Assembly (NCBI GenBank): GCA_963813435.1
Contig: CAWEYY010000001.1
Coordinates: 186,001-250,000 of the forward strand
Source of the DNA: AC-32 sp963813435
Lineage (GTDB): Bacteria > Actinomycetota > Thermoleophilia > Gaiellales > Gaiellaceae
DNA: 64,000 nt
Direction of reading: 5' to 3'
The notes under the pieces were generated by a model, which worked only from the letters and a program-made list of their open reading frames with translations, had not been told where the DNA came from and made no database searches. Made by a program: the position numbers and the translations under genes. Shown here piece after piece: positions 33,800-41,232 of the stretch. Positions within the stretch are counted from its first letter, which is position 1; each line of letters opens with the position of its first letter.

Positions 33800-34420
33800 T
33801 TACTTGGAGTACAGCTCGACGATGAGCGATTCCTGGACTGGGGTGTCGATCTCCTCGCGCTCGGGCCACTTGAGCACCTTGCCGGTGAGGCCGTCGTGGT
33901 CGGCTTGCAGCCACGGCGTGACCGAGGCGGTCAGGTCGGTCGCGTCCCGGACGACCTGCTCGGCGGGGCTTCCCGACCTCAGCATGATCACGTCGTCGGG
34001 CCTGACCTGGTAGCTCGGGATGTTGACCCGGCGGCCGTTGACCTGGAAGTGGCCGTGGCGGACGAGCTGGCGGGCCTGAGCACGCGAGGCGGCGAAGCCG
34101 AGCCGGTAGACGACGTTGTCGAGCCGCATCTCCAGCAGCCGCAGCAGGGCCTCGCCCGTGATCCCCGAGGCCTTGTCCGCCTTCGTGTAGTACGTCCGGA
34201 ACTGCTTCTCGAGCAGGCCGTAGTAGCGGCGCGCCTTCTGCTTCTCGCGCAGCTGGACGAGGTACTCCGACTGCTTGATCCGGCCGCGGCCGTGCTCGCC
34301 CGGCGGGTAGCTGCGGCGCTCGATCGCGCACTTCTCGGTCAGGCAGCGCTCGCCCTTCAGGAAAAGCTTCATGCCCTCGCGGCGGCACTGCTTGCACTTC
34401 GGTGACGTATCTCTGGCCAT
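33800..34420 (-). CDS. rpsD: 30S ribosomal protein S4
   Basis: A 206-residue primary 16S rRNA binder. It is the zinc form: C9 and C12 (CKQC) with C26 and C31 near the N terminus. The S4 RNA-binding domain (LDNVVYRLGFAASRAQARQLVRHGHFQVNGRRVNIPS) is in the middle. S4 represses its own operon in some bacteria; no leader structure was identified here. Its ATG shares one base with the rpsK stop. Confidence 0.98.
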   Translation of the reverse strand: MARDTSPKCKQCRREGMKLFLKGERCLTEKCAIERRSYPPGEHGRGRIKQSEYLVQLREKQKARRYYGLLEKQFRTYYTKADKASGITGEALLRLLEMRLDNVVYRLGFAASRAQARQLVRHGHFQVNGRRVNIPSYQVRPDDVIMLRSGSPAEQVVRDATDLTASVTPWLQADHDGLTGKVLKWPEREEIDTPVQESLIVELYSK

Positions 34421-34824
34421 CAGACCCTCCGGCGCTTCTTCGGCCGCACGCCGTTGTGGGCCTGCGGGGTGACGTCCTTCACGCCGAGGATCTCGAGGCC
34501 GGCCGCCTGGAGCGAGCGAATCGCCGTCTCGCGTCCGGCGCCGGGGCCCTTTACGAAGACCTCGACCTTCTGCAGCCCGTGTTCCATGCCCTTGCGCGCG
34601 CAGGCATCCGCGGTGACCTGGGCGGCGAACGGGGTCGACTTGCGCGAGCCCTTGAACCCGGCCGAGCCGGCGGACTCCCACGCGATCACGTTCCCCTCGT
34701 TGTCGGTGAGCGAGACGATCGTGTTGTTGAACGACGTCTTGATGTGCGCCTGGCCGACCGCGATGTTCTTGCGCACGCGGCGACGGGCCCGACCACGGGT
34801 CGCTTGTCTGCGAGGTGGTGCCAT
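34420..34824 (-). CDS. rpsK: 30S ribosomal protein S11
   Basis: A 134-residue platform protein. The N-terminal basic tail (PPRRQATRGRARRRVRKN) is followed by the conserved core AHIKTSFNNTIVSLTDNEGNVI, GFKGSRKSTPFAAQ, VKGPGAGRETAIRSL and the C-terminal VTPQAHNGVRPKKRRRV. The stop overlaps the rpsD start and the start overlaps the rpsM stop, one base each. Confidence 0.98.
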   Translation of the reverse strand: MAPPRRQATRGRARRRVRKNIAVGQAHIKTSFNNTIVSLTDNEGNVIAWESAGSAGFKGSRKSTPFAAQVTADACARKGMEHGLQKVEVFVKGPGAGRETAIRSLQAAGLEILGVKDVTPQAHNGVRPKKRRRV

Positions 34825-35207
34825 CAGGTCTTCTGTGCCGCCTTCTTGCCCCTGCCGACCGTCTTCTTCGGTCCCTTGCGCGTGCGCGCGTTGGTCTTGG
34901 TGCGCTGCCCGTTGACGGGCAGGCCGCGCCGGTGGCGGATGCCGCGGTACGCGCCGATCTCCTGCAGGCGCTTGATCGCCTGCGTGCGCTCGCGGCGGAG
35001 GTCGCCCTCGACCTGGAGCTTGCCGTCGATGAACTCGCGGAGCTTCGTGACCTCCTCGTCGGTCAGGTCCTTGACCTTCTCGTCCGGCGAGAGGCCGGTC
35101 TCGGAGCAGATCCGCTTCGCGGTCGACTGGCCGATCCCGTAGATGTAGGTCAGCCCGATCTCGAGCCGCTTCTGGTTTGGGATGTTGACTCCTGCGATGC
35201 GCGCCAT
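34824..35207 (-). CDS. rpsM: 30S ribosomal protein S13
   Basis: A 127-residue head protein contacting tRNA and the 50S subunit. It starts MARIAGVNIPNQKRLEIGLTYIYGIG with a helix-hairpin-helix, and ends in the Lys/Arg-rich tail RTKTNARTRKGPKKTVGRGKKA that reaches toward the P site. It is spaced 7 nt from rpmJ upstream. Confidence 0.98.
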   Translation of the reverse strand: MARIAGVNIPNQKRLEIGLTYIYGIGQSTAKRICSETGLSPDEKVKDLTDEEVTKLREFIDGKLQVEGDLRRERTQAIKRLQEIGAYRGIRHRRGLPVNGQRTKTNARTRKGPKKTVGRGKKAAQKT

Positions 35208-35214
35208 GCCGTGC

Positions 35215-35328
35215 CTACCCCTGCCGCTGCTTGTGCCGCGGGTTGGTGCAGATGACCATGGTCCGGCCGTGCCGCTTGATCACGCGGCAGCGCTCGCACA
35301 TGGGCTTGACTGAAGCTCGGACTTTCAT
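35215..35328 (-). CDS. rpmJ: 50S ribosomal protein L36
   Basis: A 37-residue zinc protein. MKVRASVKPMCERCRVIKRH opens it, and the metal ligands are C11, C14, C27 and H32 (the C+ paralogue type). Its ATG overlaps the infA stop in an ATGA, giving a 4-nt overlap. It sits in its canonical place between infA and rpsM. Confidence 0.97.
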   Translation of the reverse strand: MKVRASVKPMCERCRVIKRHGRTMVICTNPRHKQRQG

Positions 35329-35549
35329 CGGTGTCGGTACGTGATCCTTCCGCGTGTGAGGTCGTAAGGAGACAGCTCCACCTTCACCCGATCGCCCGGA
35401 AGAATGCGGATGTAGTGCTTGCGCATCTTCCCGGAGATCGTGGCGAGGACGTTGGTGTCCAGGTCGTCAATGTGCACCCGGAACATCGTGCTCGGGAGCG
35501 CCTCGACGATCTCGCCTTCGACCTCGATCTTCTCTTCTTTTTCGGCCAT
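35325..35549 (-). CDS. infA: Translation initiation factor IF-1
   Basis: A 74-residue single OB-fold protein that occupies the ribosomal A site during initiation. IEVEGEIVEALPSTMFRVHID, then GKMRKHYIRILPGDRVKVELSPYDLTRGRITYR, is near the consensus. Upstream, a strong hairpin (35562-35584) sits directly before its GAGG ribosome-binding site, so it may begin a separately controlled transcription unit with rpmJ-rpsM-rpsK-rpsD-rpoA-rplQ. Confidence 0.98.
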   Translation of the reverse strand: MAEKEEKIEVEGEIVEALPSTMFRVHIDDLDTNVLATISGKMRKHYIRILPGDRVKVELSPYDLTRGRITYRHR

Positions 35550-35561
35550 CTACCTCACAGA

Positions 35562-35584
35562 AACCGCGCTCGCCGAGCGCGGTT
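35562..35584 (-). terminator. Hairpin between aminopeptidase and infA (terminator or attenuator)
   Basis: AACCGCGCTC and GAGCGCGGTT form a perfect 10-bp stem around GGC, followed on the minus strand by TTTCTG only 12 nt before infA. It would end the secY-adk-map-aminopeptidase transcript or attenuate readthrough into infA. The rest of the 114-nt gap shows no convincing promoter. Confidence 0.65.
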
Positions 35585-35663
35585 GGGACACGGAAAAGCA
35601 CGGCTCTCGCCGCGCCACGAAATGGTAGCAAACCGCCTCAGCTCGGGGGCTGCGCCAACTCGG

Positions 35664-36749
35664 CTAGAGCAGCCAGCGCCCGCCTTCCTGGATGGGCTTG
35701 CCGTCGAGCTCGATCCTGGTGCCTTCGCGGCGCATGTCCTTGACGATGTCCCAGTGGATCTGGCTGACATTCGTGCCGCCGACGTCCGGCAGGCCGTTGC
35801 CGAGCGCGAGGTGCACCGTCCCATCGATCTTCTCGTCGAAGAGCGTGTTCTTCATGTGGTTCGTGATACGCGGATTGCAGCCGATCCCGAGCTCGCCGAG
35901 GCGCCTCGCGCCCTCGTCGCGGTCGATCGTCTCGATCAGGAAGTCCTCGTTCCGATCGGCGGAGGCGTCCACGACCAGGCCGTCCTCGAAGCGCAGCCTG
36001 ATGCCGGTCACCTCACGGCCGCCGTACACGGCCGGGAACTCCGTGAACGCGATCGTCCCCGAGGCCGAGTCCTCGACCGGTGAGTAGAAGAACTCGCCGC
36101 CGGGCATGTTCGCTCCGCCCGCGTCCACCATGCCCTGACGACCGACCAGGCTCAGCGTGATGTCCGTCCCGTCCCCGACGATCCGCACCTCGTCGGCCGC
36201 GTCGAAGCGCTCGGCGTAGCGGCTCATGCGCTCTCTCTCGGCCGACCAGTCGAGCAGGCACGCGCCGAAGAGGAAGTCCTCGAACTCGGTGACGGACATG
36301 CCCGCGTCCTGCGCCAGCGCCGCGGTCGGGTACTGGCAGCCGACCCACTTGAGCTCGAACGTGAACGCGCGCTCGATGTGAGGTCGCAACGCGGCCTGCA
36401 GGCGGCCGAAGCGCTCCGGCGCGAGCCCCGAGAGCTCCCGCGTGTTCTCCGGGGCCTCGATCCCGATCCAGCCGTCCGCTTCGTGAAAGGCGTGCACCTC
36501 GATCGGAGCCGGCTCGTCGAGCAGCTTCTCCGGCGCATTCTGTGCCCACGGCAGGTTGAAGCCGGAGCCCGTGAAGCTGATCCGCTGGATCGCATAGGCG
36601 CCGCGGACCGCGACCTGCCGGCAGACCTCTTCGACGAGCGGCCGGCCGAGCATCCCGCCGGCCACGATCACCTGCCAGCCCGGCTGGACGTCGAGGCACT
36701 CCTCGACCAGGAGCTTCGCGTACGCCTCGATCCTCGGGTCGCCGCTCAT
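35664..36749 (-). CDS. M29-family metallo-aminopeptidase (AmpS/PepS-like)
   Basis: A 361-residue dimetal leucyl-type aminopeptidase of the thermophilic M29 family. Recognisable segments are LVEECLDVQPGWQVIVAGG at the start and AFTEFPAVYGGREVTGIRLRFEDG. Candidate metal ligands are the Glu in FTEF and, near the C terminus, GELGIGCNP, HMKNTLFDEKIDGTVHLALG and SQIHWDIVKDMR. It overlaps map by an ATGA and lies between map and infA, where ribosomal operons normally have no extra gene. Coupling with Met-aminopeptidase suggests a role in N-terminal trimming or peptide recycling; that role is inference. Confidence 0.92.
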   Translation of the reverse strand: MSGDPRIEAYAKLLVEECLDVQPGWQVIVAGGMLGRPLVEEVCRQVAVRGAYAIQRISFTGSGFNLPWAQNAPEKLLDEPAPIEVHAFHEADGWIGIEAPENTRELSGLAPERFGRLQAALRPHIERAFTFELKWVGCQYPTAALAQDAGMSVTEFEDFLFGACLLDWSAERERMSRYAERFDAADEVRIVGDGTDITLSLVGRQGMVDAGGANMPGGEFFYSPVEDSASGTIAFTEFPAVYGGREVTGIRLRFEDGLVVDASADRNEDFLIETIDRDEGARRLGELGIGCNPRITNHMKNTLFDEKIDGTVHLALGNGLPDVGGTNVSQIHWDIVKDMRREGTRIELDGKPIQEGGRWLL

Positions 36750-37510
36750 GAGCGCACCGCCGTCCGGGCACCGGTCAGGATCCGGGGGCCGTCCTCCATG
36801 ATCGCGACCGTGTGCTCGAAGTGCGCCGACAGCGAGCCGTCGGCGGTCGAGATCGACCAGTCGTCGTCGTGGACGACCACCTCGTCGCCGCCGGCGGTGA
36901 TCATGGGCTCGATCGCGAACGTCATGCCGGGCGACAGTAATGGGCCGCGGCCGGGCTCGCCGTAGTTGGGGATCTGCGGCTCCTCGTGCATCGAGCGGCC
37001 GACCCCGTGCCCGACGAGGCTCTTCACGACGGAGAAGCCGCTCGACTCCGTCGCGTTCTGAATCGCGTTCGAGATGTCCGAGAGGCGGTTGTCGGCCCTG
37101 CACTGCTCGATCCCGGCGGCGAGCGCGGTCTGGCACGCCTCGATCAGGCGCTCCGCCTCGGGCGAGATCTCGCCGATCGAGAACGTGTAGGCGGAGTCCG
37201 CGACGAAGCCGTCGAGCGTCACGCCAACGTCCACGGAGAGGATGTCGCCCTCGTCGAGCGTGTACGGGCCGGGGATGCCGTGGACGACCATCGCGTTCGG
37301 CGACGTGCAGATCGCCGCCGGATAGCCGCGGTAGCCCTTGAAGGTCGGGACGCCGTCGTGCGCCCGGATGAACTCGTCGGCGACGGCGTCGAGCTCCGCG
37401 GTGCTCACGCCCGGCCGGGCCCGCTCGCCGAGCAGCGCGAGCACGTCGGCGACGACGACCCCCGCGCGGGCCATGCGCTCGATCTCCTCCGCAGACTTGC
37501 GGATGATCAC
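36746..37510 (-). CDS. map: Methionine aminopeptidase type I
   Basis: A 254-residue enzyme that removes the initiator Met. Metal ligands are the Asps in SVDVGVTLDGFVADSAYTF, the His in GHGVGRSMHEEPQIPNYG, and the Glus in FAIEPMI and FEHTVAI. The upstream VPTFKGYRGYPAAICTSPNAMVVHGIPG is typical. Start and stop both overlap neighbouring genes by 4 nt (adk upstream, M29 peptidase downstream). Confidence 0.98.
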   Translation of the reverse strand: MIIRKSAEEIERMARAGVVVADVLALLGERARPGVSTAELDAVADEFIRAHDGVPTFKGYRGYPAAICTSPNAMVVHGIPGPYTLDEGDILSVDVGVTLDGFVADSAYTFSIGEISPEAERLIEACQTALAAGIEQCRADNRLSDISNAIQNATESSGFSVVKSLVGHGVGRSMHEEPQIPNYGEPGRGPLLSPGMTFAIEPMITAGGDEVVVHDDDWSISTADGSLSAHFEHTVAIMEDGPRILTGARTAVRS

Positions 37511-38124
37511 CGGACCGCCGCCTGCTCCAGCGCGAGCTGGATCTCGGCGAAGACCTCCTGCACGGGCCGGTCGGCGCGGACGCCGATCAGGTTCCCCCGG
37601 ACGCGGTAGTACTCGACCAGCGGCTCGGTCTGCTCGCGGTAGAGCTCGAGCCGCGTCCGGATCGCCTCCGGCGTGTCGTCGGCGCGGCCCTCCTCCTCGG
37701 CGCGGCGCTGGAGCCGCTCGATGCAGACCTCTTCCGGGAGCCGGAACTCGAACACGACGCTCAGCGCTCGGTCGATCTCGTCGAGCATCGCGTCGAGCGC
37801 CTCCGCCTGCACAGTCGTGCGCGGGAAGCCATCGAGCACGAAGCCGCCGAGCGTGTCGTCGGAGTCGAGGCGCTCGCGGATGAGCCCGATCATGATCTCG
37901 TCCGGGACGAGCTGGCCCGAGTTCAGCAGCGGCTCGGCCCGGCGCCCGAGCGCGGTGCCTTCGGCAATGGCCGCGCGCAGCATGTCGCCGGTCGCGATGT
38001 GGGGAACGCCGTACTCGGACGCGAGCAGCTTGCCCTGCGTCCCCTTGCCCGCGCCCTGCGGTCCCAGCAGCAGGATGTTCAGGCCCGGCCGCGCGGCCGC
38101 CGCCCCCGAGAAGCCCGAGGACAC
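37507..38124 (-). CDS. adk: Adenylate kinase
   Basis: A 205-residue enzyme that interconverts ATP, AMP and ADP. The P-loop GPQGAGKGTQ is at 21-30, with a GDMLR AMP site, GFVLDGFPRT and a short LID (no zinc cysteines). A 12-residue N-terminal extension (SSGFSGAAAARP) precedes the usual start strand; GTG 38124 is the only start available near it. It is in the canonical place after secY, 2 nt from its stop. Confidence 0.96.
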   Translation of the reverse strand: MSSGFSGAAAARPGLNILLLGPQGAGKGTQGKLLASEYGVPHIATGDMLRAAIAEGTALGRRAEPLLNSGQLVPDEIMIGLIRERLDSDDTLGGFVLDGFPRTTVQAEALDAMLDEIDRALSVVFEFRLPEEVCIERLQRRAEEEGRADDTPEAIRTRLELYREQTEPLVEYYRVRGNLIGVRADRPVQEVFAEIQLALEQAAVR

Positions 38125-38126
38125 GG

Positions 38127-39380
38127 CTATTTCAGGAAGCCTTCGTAGGAGCGCATCATCATCTGCGACTCCATCTGGCGCATCGTGTCGAGCGCGACGC
38201 CGACGACGATCAGGACCGAGGTGCCGCCGAGTGCGCGCGAGTTCGCCTGCGAGAAGCCGCCGTAGCGGATGAAGATGCTCGGGAGGATGGCCACGGTCGC
38301 GAGGTAGATCGAGCCGGGCAGGGTCAGGCGCGTCAGCACACGGTCGAAGTACTGCGCGGTCGGCGGGCCGGGCCGGATCCCGGGGACGTAGCCGCCGTAC
38401 TTGCGCAGGTTGTCGGCCTGGTCGACCGGGTTGAACTGGACCGCCGTGTAGAAGTACGTGAAGATGATGATCAGCGACGCCTCGAGCAGGAGGTAGGTCA
38501 GGCTCGACGGCTGGAAGTGCTTGTTGACGAAGCCCTGCGTCTGCGGGAAGTACTGGCCGATCGTCGGCGGGAACGCCATCACCGCGGCCGCGAAGATGAT
38601 CGGGATCACGCCGGCCATGTTCACGCGCAGCGGCATGTAGGTCGTGCCACCGGAGGTCATCTTCCGGCCGACCATGCGCTTCGCGTACTGGATCGGGATC
38701 CGCCGCTGGCCCTCCTGCATGAAGACGACCGCGACGACGATCGCCAGCGCGATCAGCGGGAAGAACAGCTTCTCCATCGGGCCGCCGTTGTACCAGGCGG
38801 CCACGCCCGCGGGAGCCGACGTGAGGATCGACGCGAAGATCAGGAGCGAGATGCCGTTCCCGACCCCGCGCTTGGTGATCAACTCGCCCATGTACATCAA
38901 CAGGGTCGTGCCCGCGGTGAGCGTGACGACGATCAGCACCAGGCGGCCCGAGTTGCTTGTGAGCGCGCCCTGGCGCTGGAAGAGATACGCGTAGCCCGTC
39001 GCCTGCGCCGCGGCGAGCGCGACGGTCAGGTAGCGCGTGTACTGGTTGATCTTGGCGTAGCCGGCCTCGCCTTCCTTCTGCAGCTGCTCCAGGCTCGGGA
39101 TGACCACGGTCAGGAGCTGGAGGATGATCGAAGCGGTGACGTAGGGCATGATCCCGAGCGCGAACAGCGAGAACTGCGAGAGCGCGCCGCCCGAGAAGAT
39201 GTTGAGCAGGCCGAGGATCGTGCCGCCCTGGCCGCTGAAGTAGTTCTTGATCGACTCCGAGTCGACGCCGGGCGCCGGGATCCAGGCGCCGAAGCGATAG
39301 AGCGCGAGGATCAGCGCGGTGAAGAGGACGCGCTTGCGGAGCTCCGGTACCCGCCAGGCGTTGCCGAGCCAGGAGAACAT
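38127..39380 (-). CDS. secY: Protein translocase subunit SecY
   Basis: A 417-residue, ten-helix channel. The plug and helix-2 region holds GIMPYVTASIILQLLTVVIPSLEQLQKEGEAG. The cytoplasmic loops QEGQRRIPIQYAKRMVG and the C5 region with GYVPGIRPGPPT contact SecA or ribosomes. The C terminus is MMRSYEGFLK. The stop of rplO is directly upstream (no gap). Confidence 0.98.
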   Translation of the reverse strand: MFSWLGNAWRVPELRKRVLFTALILALYRFGAWIPAPGVDSESIKNYFSGQGGTILGLLNIFSGGALSQFSLFALGIMPYVTASIILQLLTVVIPSLEQLQKEGEAGYAKINQYTRYLTVALAAAQATGYAYLFQRQGALTSNSGRLVLIVVTLTAGTTLLMYMGELITKRGVGNGISLLIFASILTSAPAGVAAWYNGGPMEKLFFPLIALAIVVAVVFMQEGQRRIPIQYAKRMVGRKMTSGGTTYMPLRVNMAGVIPIIFAAAVMAFPPTIGQYFPQTQGFVNKHFQPSSLTYLLLEASLIIIFTYFYTAVQFNPVDQADNLRKYGGYVPGIRPGPPTAQYFDRVLTRLTLPGSIYLATVAILPSIFIRYGGFSQANSRALGGTSVLIVVGVALDTMRQMESQMMMRSYEGFLK

Positions 39381-40010
39381 CTAGCCTTCGTCCTCCTCGG
39401 GTGCCTCCTCGGCCTCGGCCGGCGCGTCGGGCGCCTCGGGCTCGGGCGTCTCGTCCTCGACGACGTCCTCGGGCTCGGGCTCGGCCGGCCTCGCCGGAGC
39501 GGGCCTGCGCTTCGGGAGGCGCACCTTCGGCTCGCGCAGCAGCGTGATCGTGCCGCCCGCGGCCTCGATCTTCTCCCGCGCGCTCGCGGAGACGGCGTGC
39601 GCGGTGATGCTCAGCTTCTTGGTCAGCTCGCCCTTGCCGAGGATCTTGACGTCGGTCTTCGTGTTCTTGAGGACGCCCACCTCGACGAGCAACTCGGGCG
39701 TGACCTCCGCACCCGCGTCGAAGCGCGCCTCGAGCGTTGAGACGTTGACAGGCGCCGTCGACGTGCGGTGAGGGCCCATCGGCATCGCGTCTTTGGAGTG
39801 CGGGCCGCGCTGCTTGCCGAGGCGCATGTAGATCGGGTTCTGGCCGCCCTCGAAGCCCGGCCGCATCTTGTGCGAGCCGGAGCGCGACTTCTGTCCTTTG
39901 ATCCCGCGGCCGGAATAGCGGCCCTTGCCCGAGCCGAGGCCGCGCCCCACGCGCTTGCGCGGGCGCTTCGGATCGGCCGGCTGAAGGTTGGAGAGGTTGA
40001 GGTCTTCCAA
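39381..40010 (-). CDS. rplO: 50S ribosomal protein L15
   Basis: 209 residues. The L15 core starts with LSNLQPADPKRPRKRVGRG and GKGRYSGRGIKGQKSRSG, and occupies about 1-150. The last 55 residues are a Pro/Glu/Ala acidic tail (EPEPEDVVEDETPEPEAPDA), unusual for L15. It begins with a TTG at 40010; no ATG lies closer to the conserved N terminus. Confidence 0.96.
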   Translation of the reverse strand: MEDLNLSNLQPADPKRPRKRVGRGLGSGKGRYSGRGIKGQKSRSGSHKMRPGFEGGQNPIYMRLGKQRGPHSKDAMPMGPHRTSTAPVNVSTLEARFDAGAEVTPELLVEVGVLKNTKTDVKILGKGELTKKLSITAHAVSASAREKIEAAGGTITLLREPKVRLPKRRPAPARPAEPEPEDVVEDETPEPEAPDAPAEAEEAPEEDEG

Positions 40011-40021
40011 AGCTACGCTTC

Positions 40022-40207
40022 CTAGGATCCCGAGCCGTCAACCCGCACGAGGTGGCTCACCTTCCTGAGCATACCGGCGAGCTGTGGGCTCTCCGCGTGC
40101 TCCGCGGTGCGGCCGATCTTGCCCAGGCCGAGCGCCCGGAGCGTGCCGCGGTGCCGCTTGCTCTGGCCGATCGCGCTACGCGTCTGCGTGATCTTCAGCT
40201 TCGCCAT
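40022..40207 (-). CDS. rpmD: 50S ribosomal protein L30
   Basis: A 61-residue protein: KLKITQTRSAIGQSKRHRGTLRALGLGKIGRTAEH is the standard L30 fold, and the C terminus ends LVRVDGSGS. Its 5' end overlaps the rpsE 3' end by 32 nt in another frame, the longest overlap in the operon. Its ATG at 40207 therefore lies inside the S5 tail. Confidence 0.96.
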   Translation of the reverse strand: MAKLKITQTRSAIGQSKRHRGTLRALGLGKIGRTAEHAESPQLAGMLRKVSHLVRVDGSGS

Positions 40208-40778
40208 CGCTCTCCTGTGCCTCCGCCGCGACCGCGGCCGGCGGCTCCTCCGTTGGCTCCTCGGCCGGCTTCTTGCTCACCGGCAGGACCTGACTGATCG
40301 TCAGCCCGCGCGCCGCGGCCACCTCGTCGGGGCGGCGCAGCCGCTGCAGGCCGTTCACGGTCGCCTTCAGCATGTTGATCGGGTTCGTCGTCCCGAGGCT
40401 CTTCGCGAGGATGTCGCGAACGCCTGCGAGCTCGAGCACGGCGCGGATCCCGCCGCCGGCGATCACGCCGGTTCCCTCGCTCGCGGGGCGCAGCAACACG
40501 CGGGCAGCGCCGAACTCGCCGAGGATCTCGTGCGTGATCGTGGTGCCGTGGCGCGGAACGCTGAAGAGGTTCTTCTTCGCGTCGTCGACGGCCTTCGAGA
40601 TCGCGAGCGGAACCTCTCTCGCCTTCCCGTAGCCGAGCCCGACGCGATCGACCTCGTCGCCGATCACCACGAGCGCCGTGAACGAGAACCGCCGGCCGCC
40701 CTTGACCACCTTGGCGACGCGGTTGATCTCGACCACGCGCTCCTTGAGCTCCCTGGTCTCCTGCTGGTCAACTGCCAT
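40176..40778 (-). CDS. rpsE: 30S ribosomal protein S5
   Basis: 200 residues. The double-stranded-RNA-binding-like N domain has VAKVVKGGRRFSFTALVVIGD. The C domain has VLLRPASEGTGVIAGGGIRAVLELAGVRDI and SLGTTNPINMLKATVNGL. A Glu/Ala-rich tail of about 35 residues extends past the usual end and creates the overlap with rpmD. S5 helps mRNA helicase activity and decoding accuracy. Confidence 0.97.
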   Translation of the reverse strand: MAVDQQETRELKERVVEINRVAKVVKGGRRFSFTALVVIGDEVDRVGLGYGKAREVPLAISKAVDDAKKNLFSVPRHGTTITHEILGEFGAARVLLRPASEGTGVIAGGGIRAVLELAGVRDILAKSLGTTNPINMLKATVNGLQRLRRPDEVAAARGLTISQVLPVSKKPAEEPTEEPPAAVAAEAQESDGEAEDHADA

Positions 40779-41132
40779 CTAGAACTCGAGTCCTCCTTCG
40801 CGTGCCGCATCGGCCAGGGCCTTGACCCGGCCGTGGTACAGGTATCCGCCGCGATCGAAGACGGCGGTCTCGACCCCGGCGTCCTTGGCCCGCTGCGCGA
40901 GCAGCTTGCCTACCTCGGCCGCCTGGTCGCTCTTCGAGCCCTTGAAGCTCTTGAGCTGGAGCCAGCTCGCAGCGGCGATCGTCGTGCCTTCGATGTCGTC
41001 GACGAGCTGCGCCTCGATCCCGCGGTTGGAGCGGAACACGACCAGTCGCGGCCGATCGGCCGTCCCCGAGAGCTTGCTGCGCACGCGCGCGTGCCGGCGC
41101 TTCCGCGCTTCTCTGACAGTCAGAGTGCTCAT
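40779..41132 (-). CDS. rplR: 50S ribosomal protein L18
   Basis: A 117-residue 5S rRNA-binding protein. Conserved stretches are KRRHARVRSKLSGTADRPRLVVFRSNRGIEAQLVDD, then GGYLYHGRVKALADAAREGGLEF. Unlike its neighbours it is separated from the upstream gene (rplF) by 97 nt, which hold repeat element D and a GAGGAGGACGAG ribosome-binding region. Confidence 0.97.
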   Translation of the reverse strand: MSTLTVREARKRRHARVRSKLSGTADRPRLVVFRSNRGIEAQLVDDIEGTTIAAASWLQLKSFKGSKSDQAAEVGKLLAQRAKDAGVETAVFDRGGYLYHGRVKALADAAREGGLEF

Positions 41133-41148
41133 GCCTCGTCCTCCTCAC

Positions 41149-41232
41149 GGACATCGCGTCGACCGGTCATTGCAGACGGCCGCACAGGCAAAGCCCGTCC
41201 GGCCTGAGTTCGACATCGCAAGCGACGTCTCA
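41149..41232 (-). repeat. Stop-codon-linked two-hairpin element, copy D, inside the ribosomal operon
   Basis: On the minus strand it begins with the TGA of rplF, then hairpin 1 (GACGTCGCTTGCGATGTC). Hairpin 2 has arms GGCCGGAC and GTGCGGCC around GGGCTTTGCCT, then a GACCGGTC tail shared with copy A. Hairpin 1 has GAC/GTC where copies A-C have GGC/GCC, a compensatory change. Downstream rplR has no visible promoter, so transcription must normally pass through. Confidence 0.75.

Noticed and set aside
33890..34420. Plus-strand open frames opposite the ribosomal protein genes
   Set aside because: Continuous antisense frames occur across the whole operon because of codon bias; none has a ribosome-binding site or recognisable domain.
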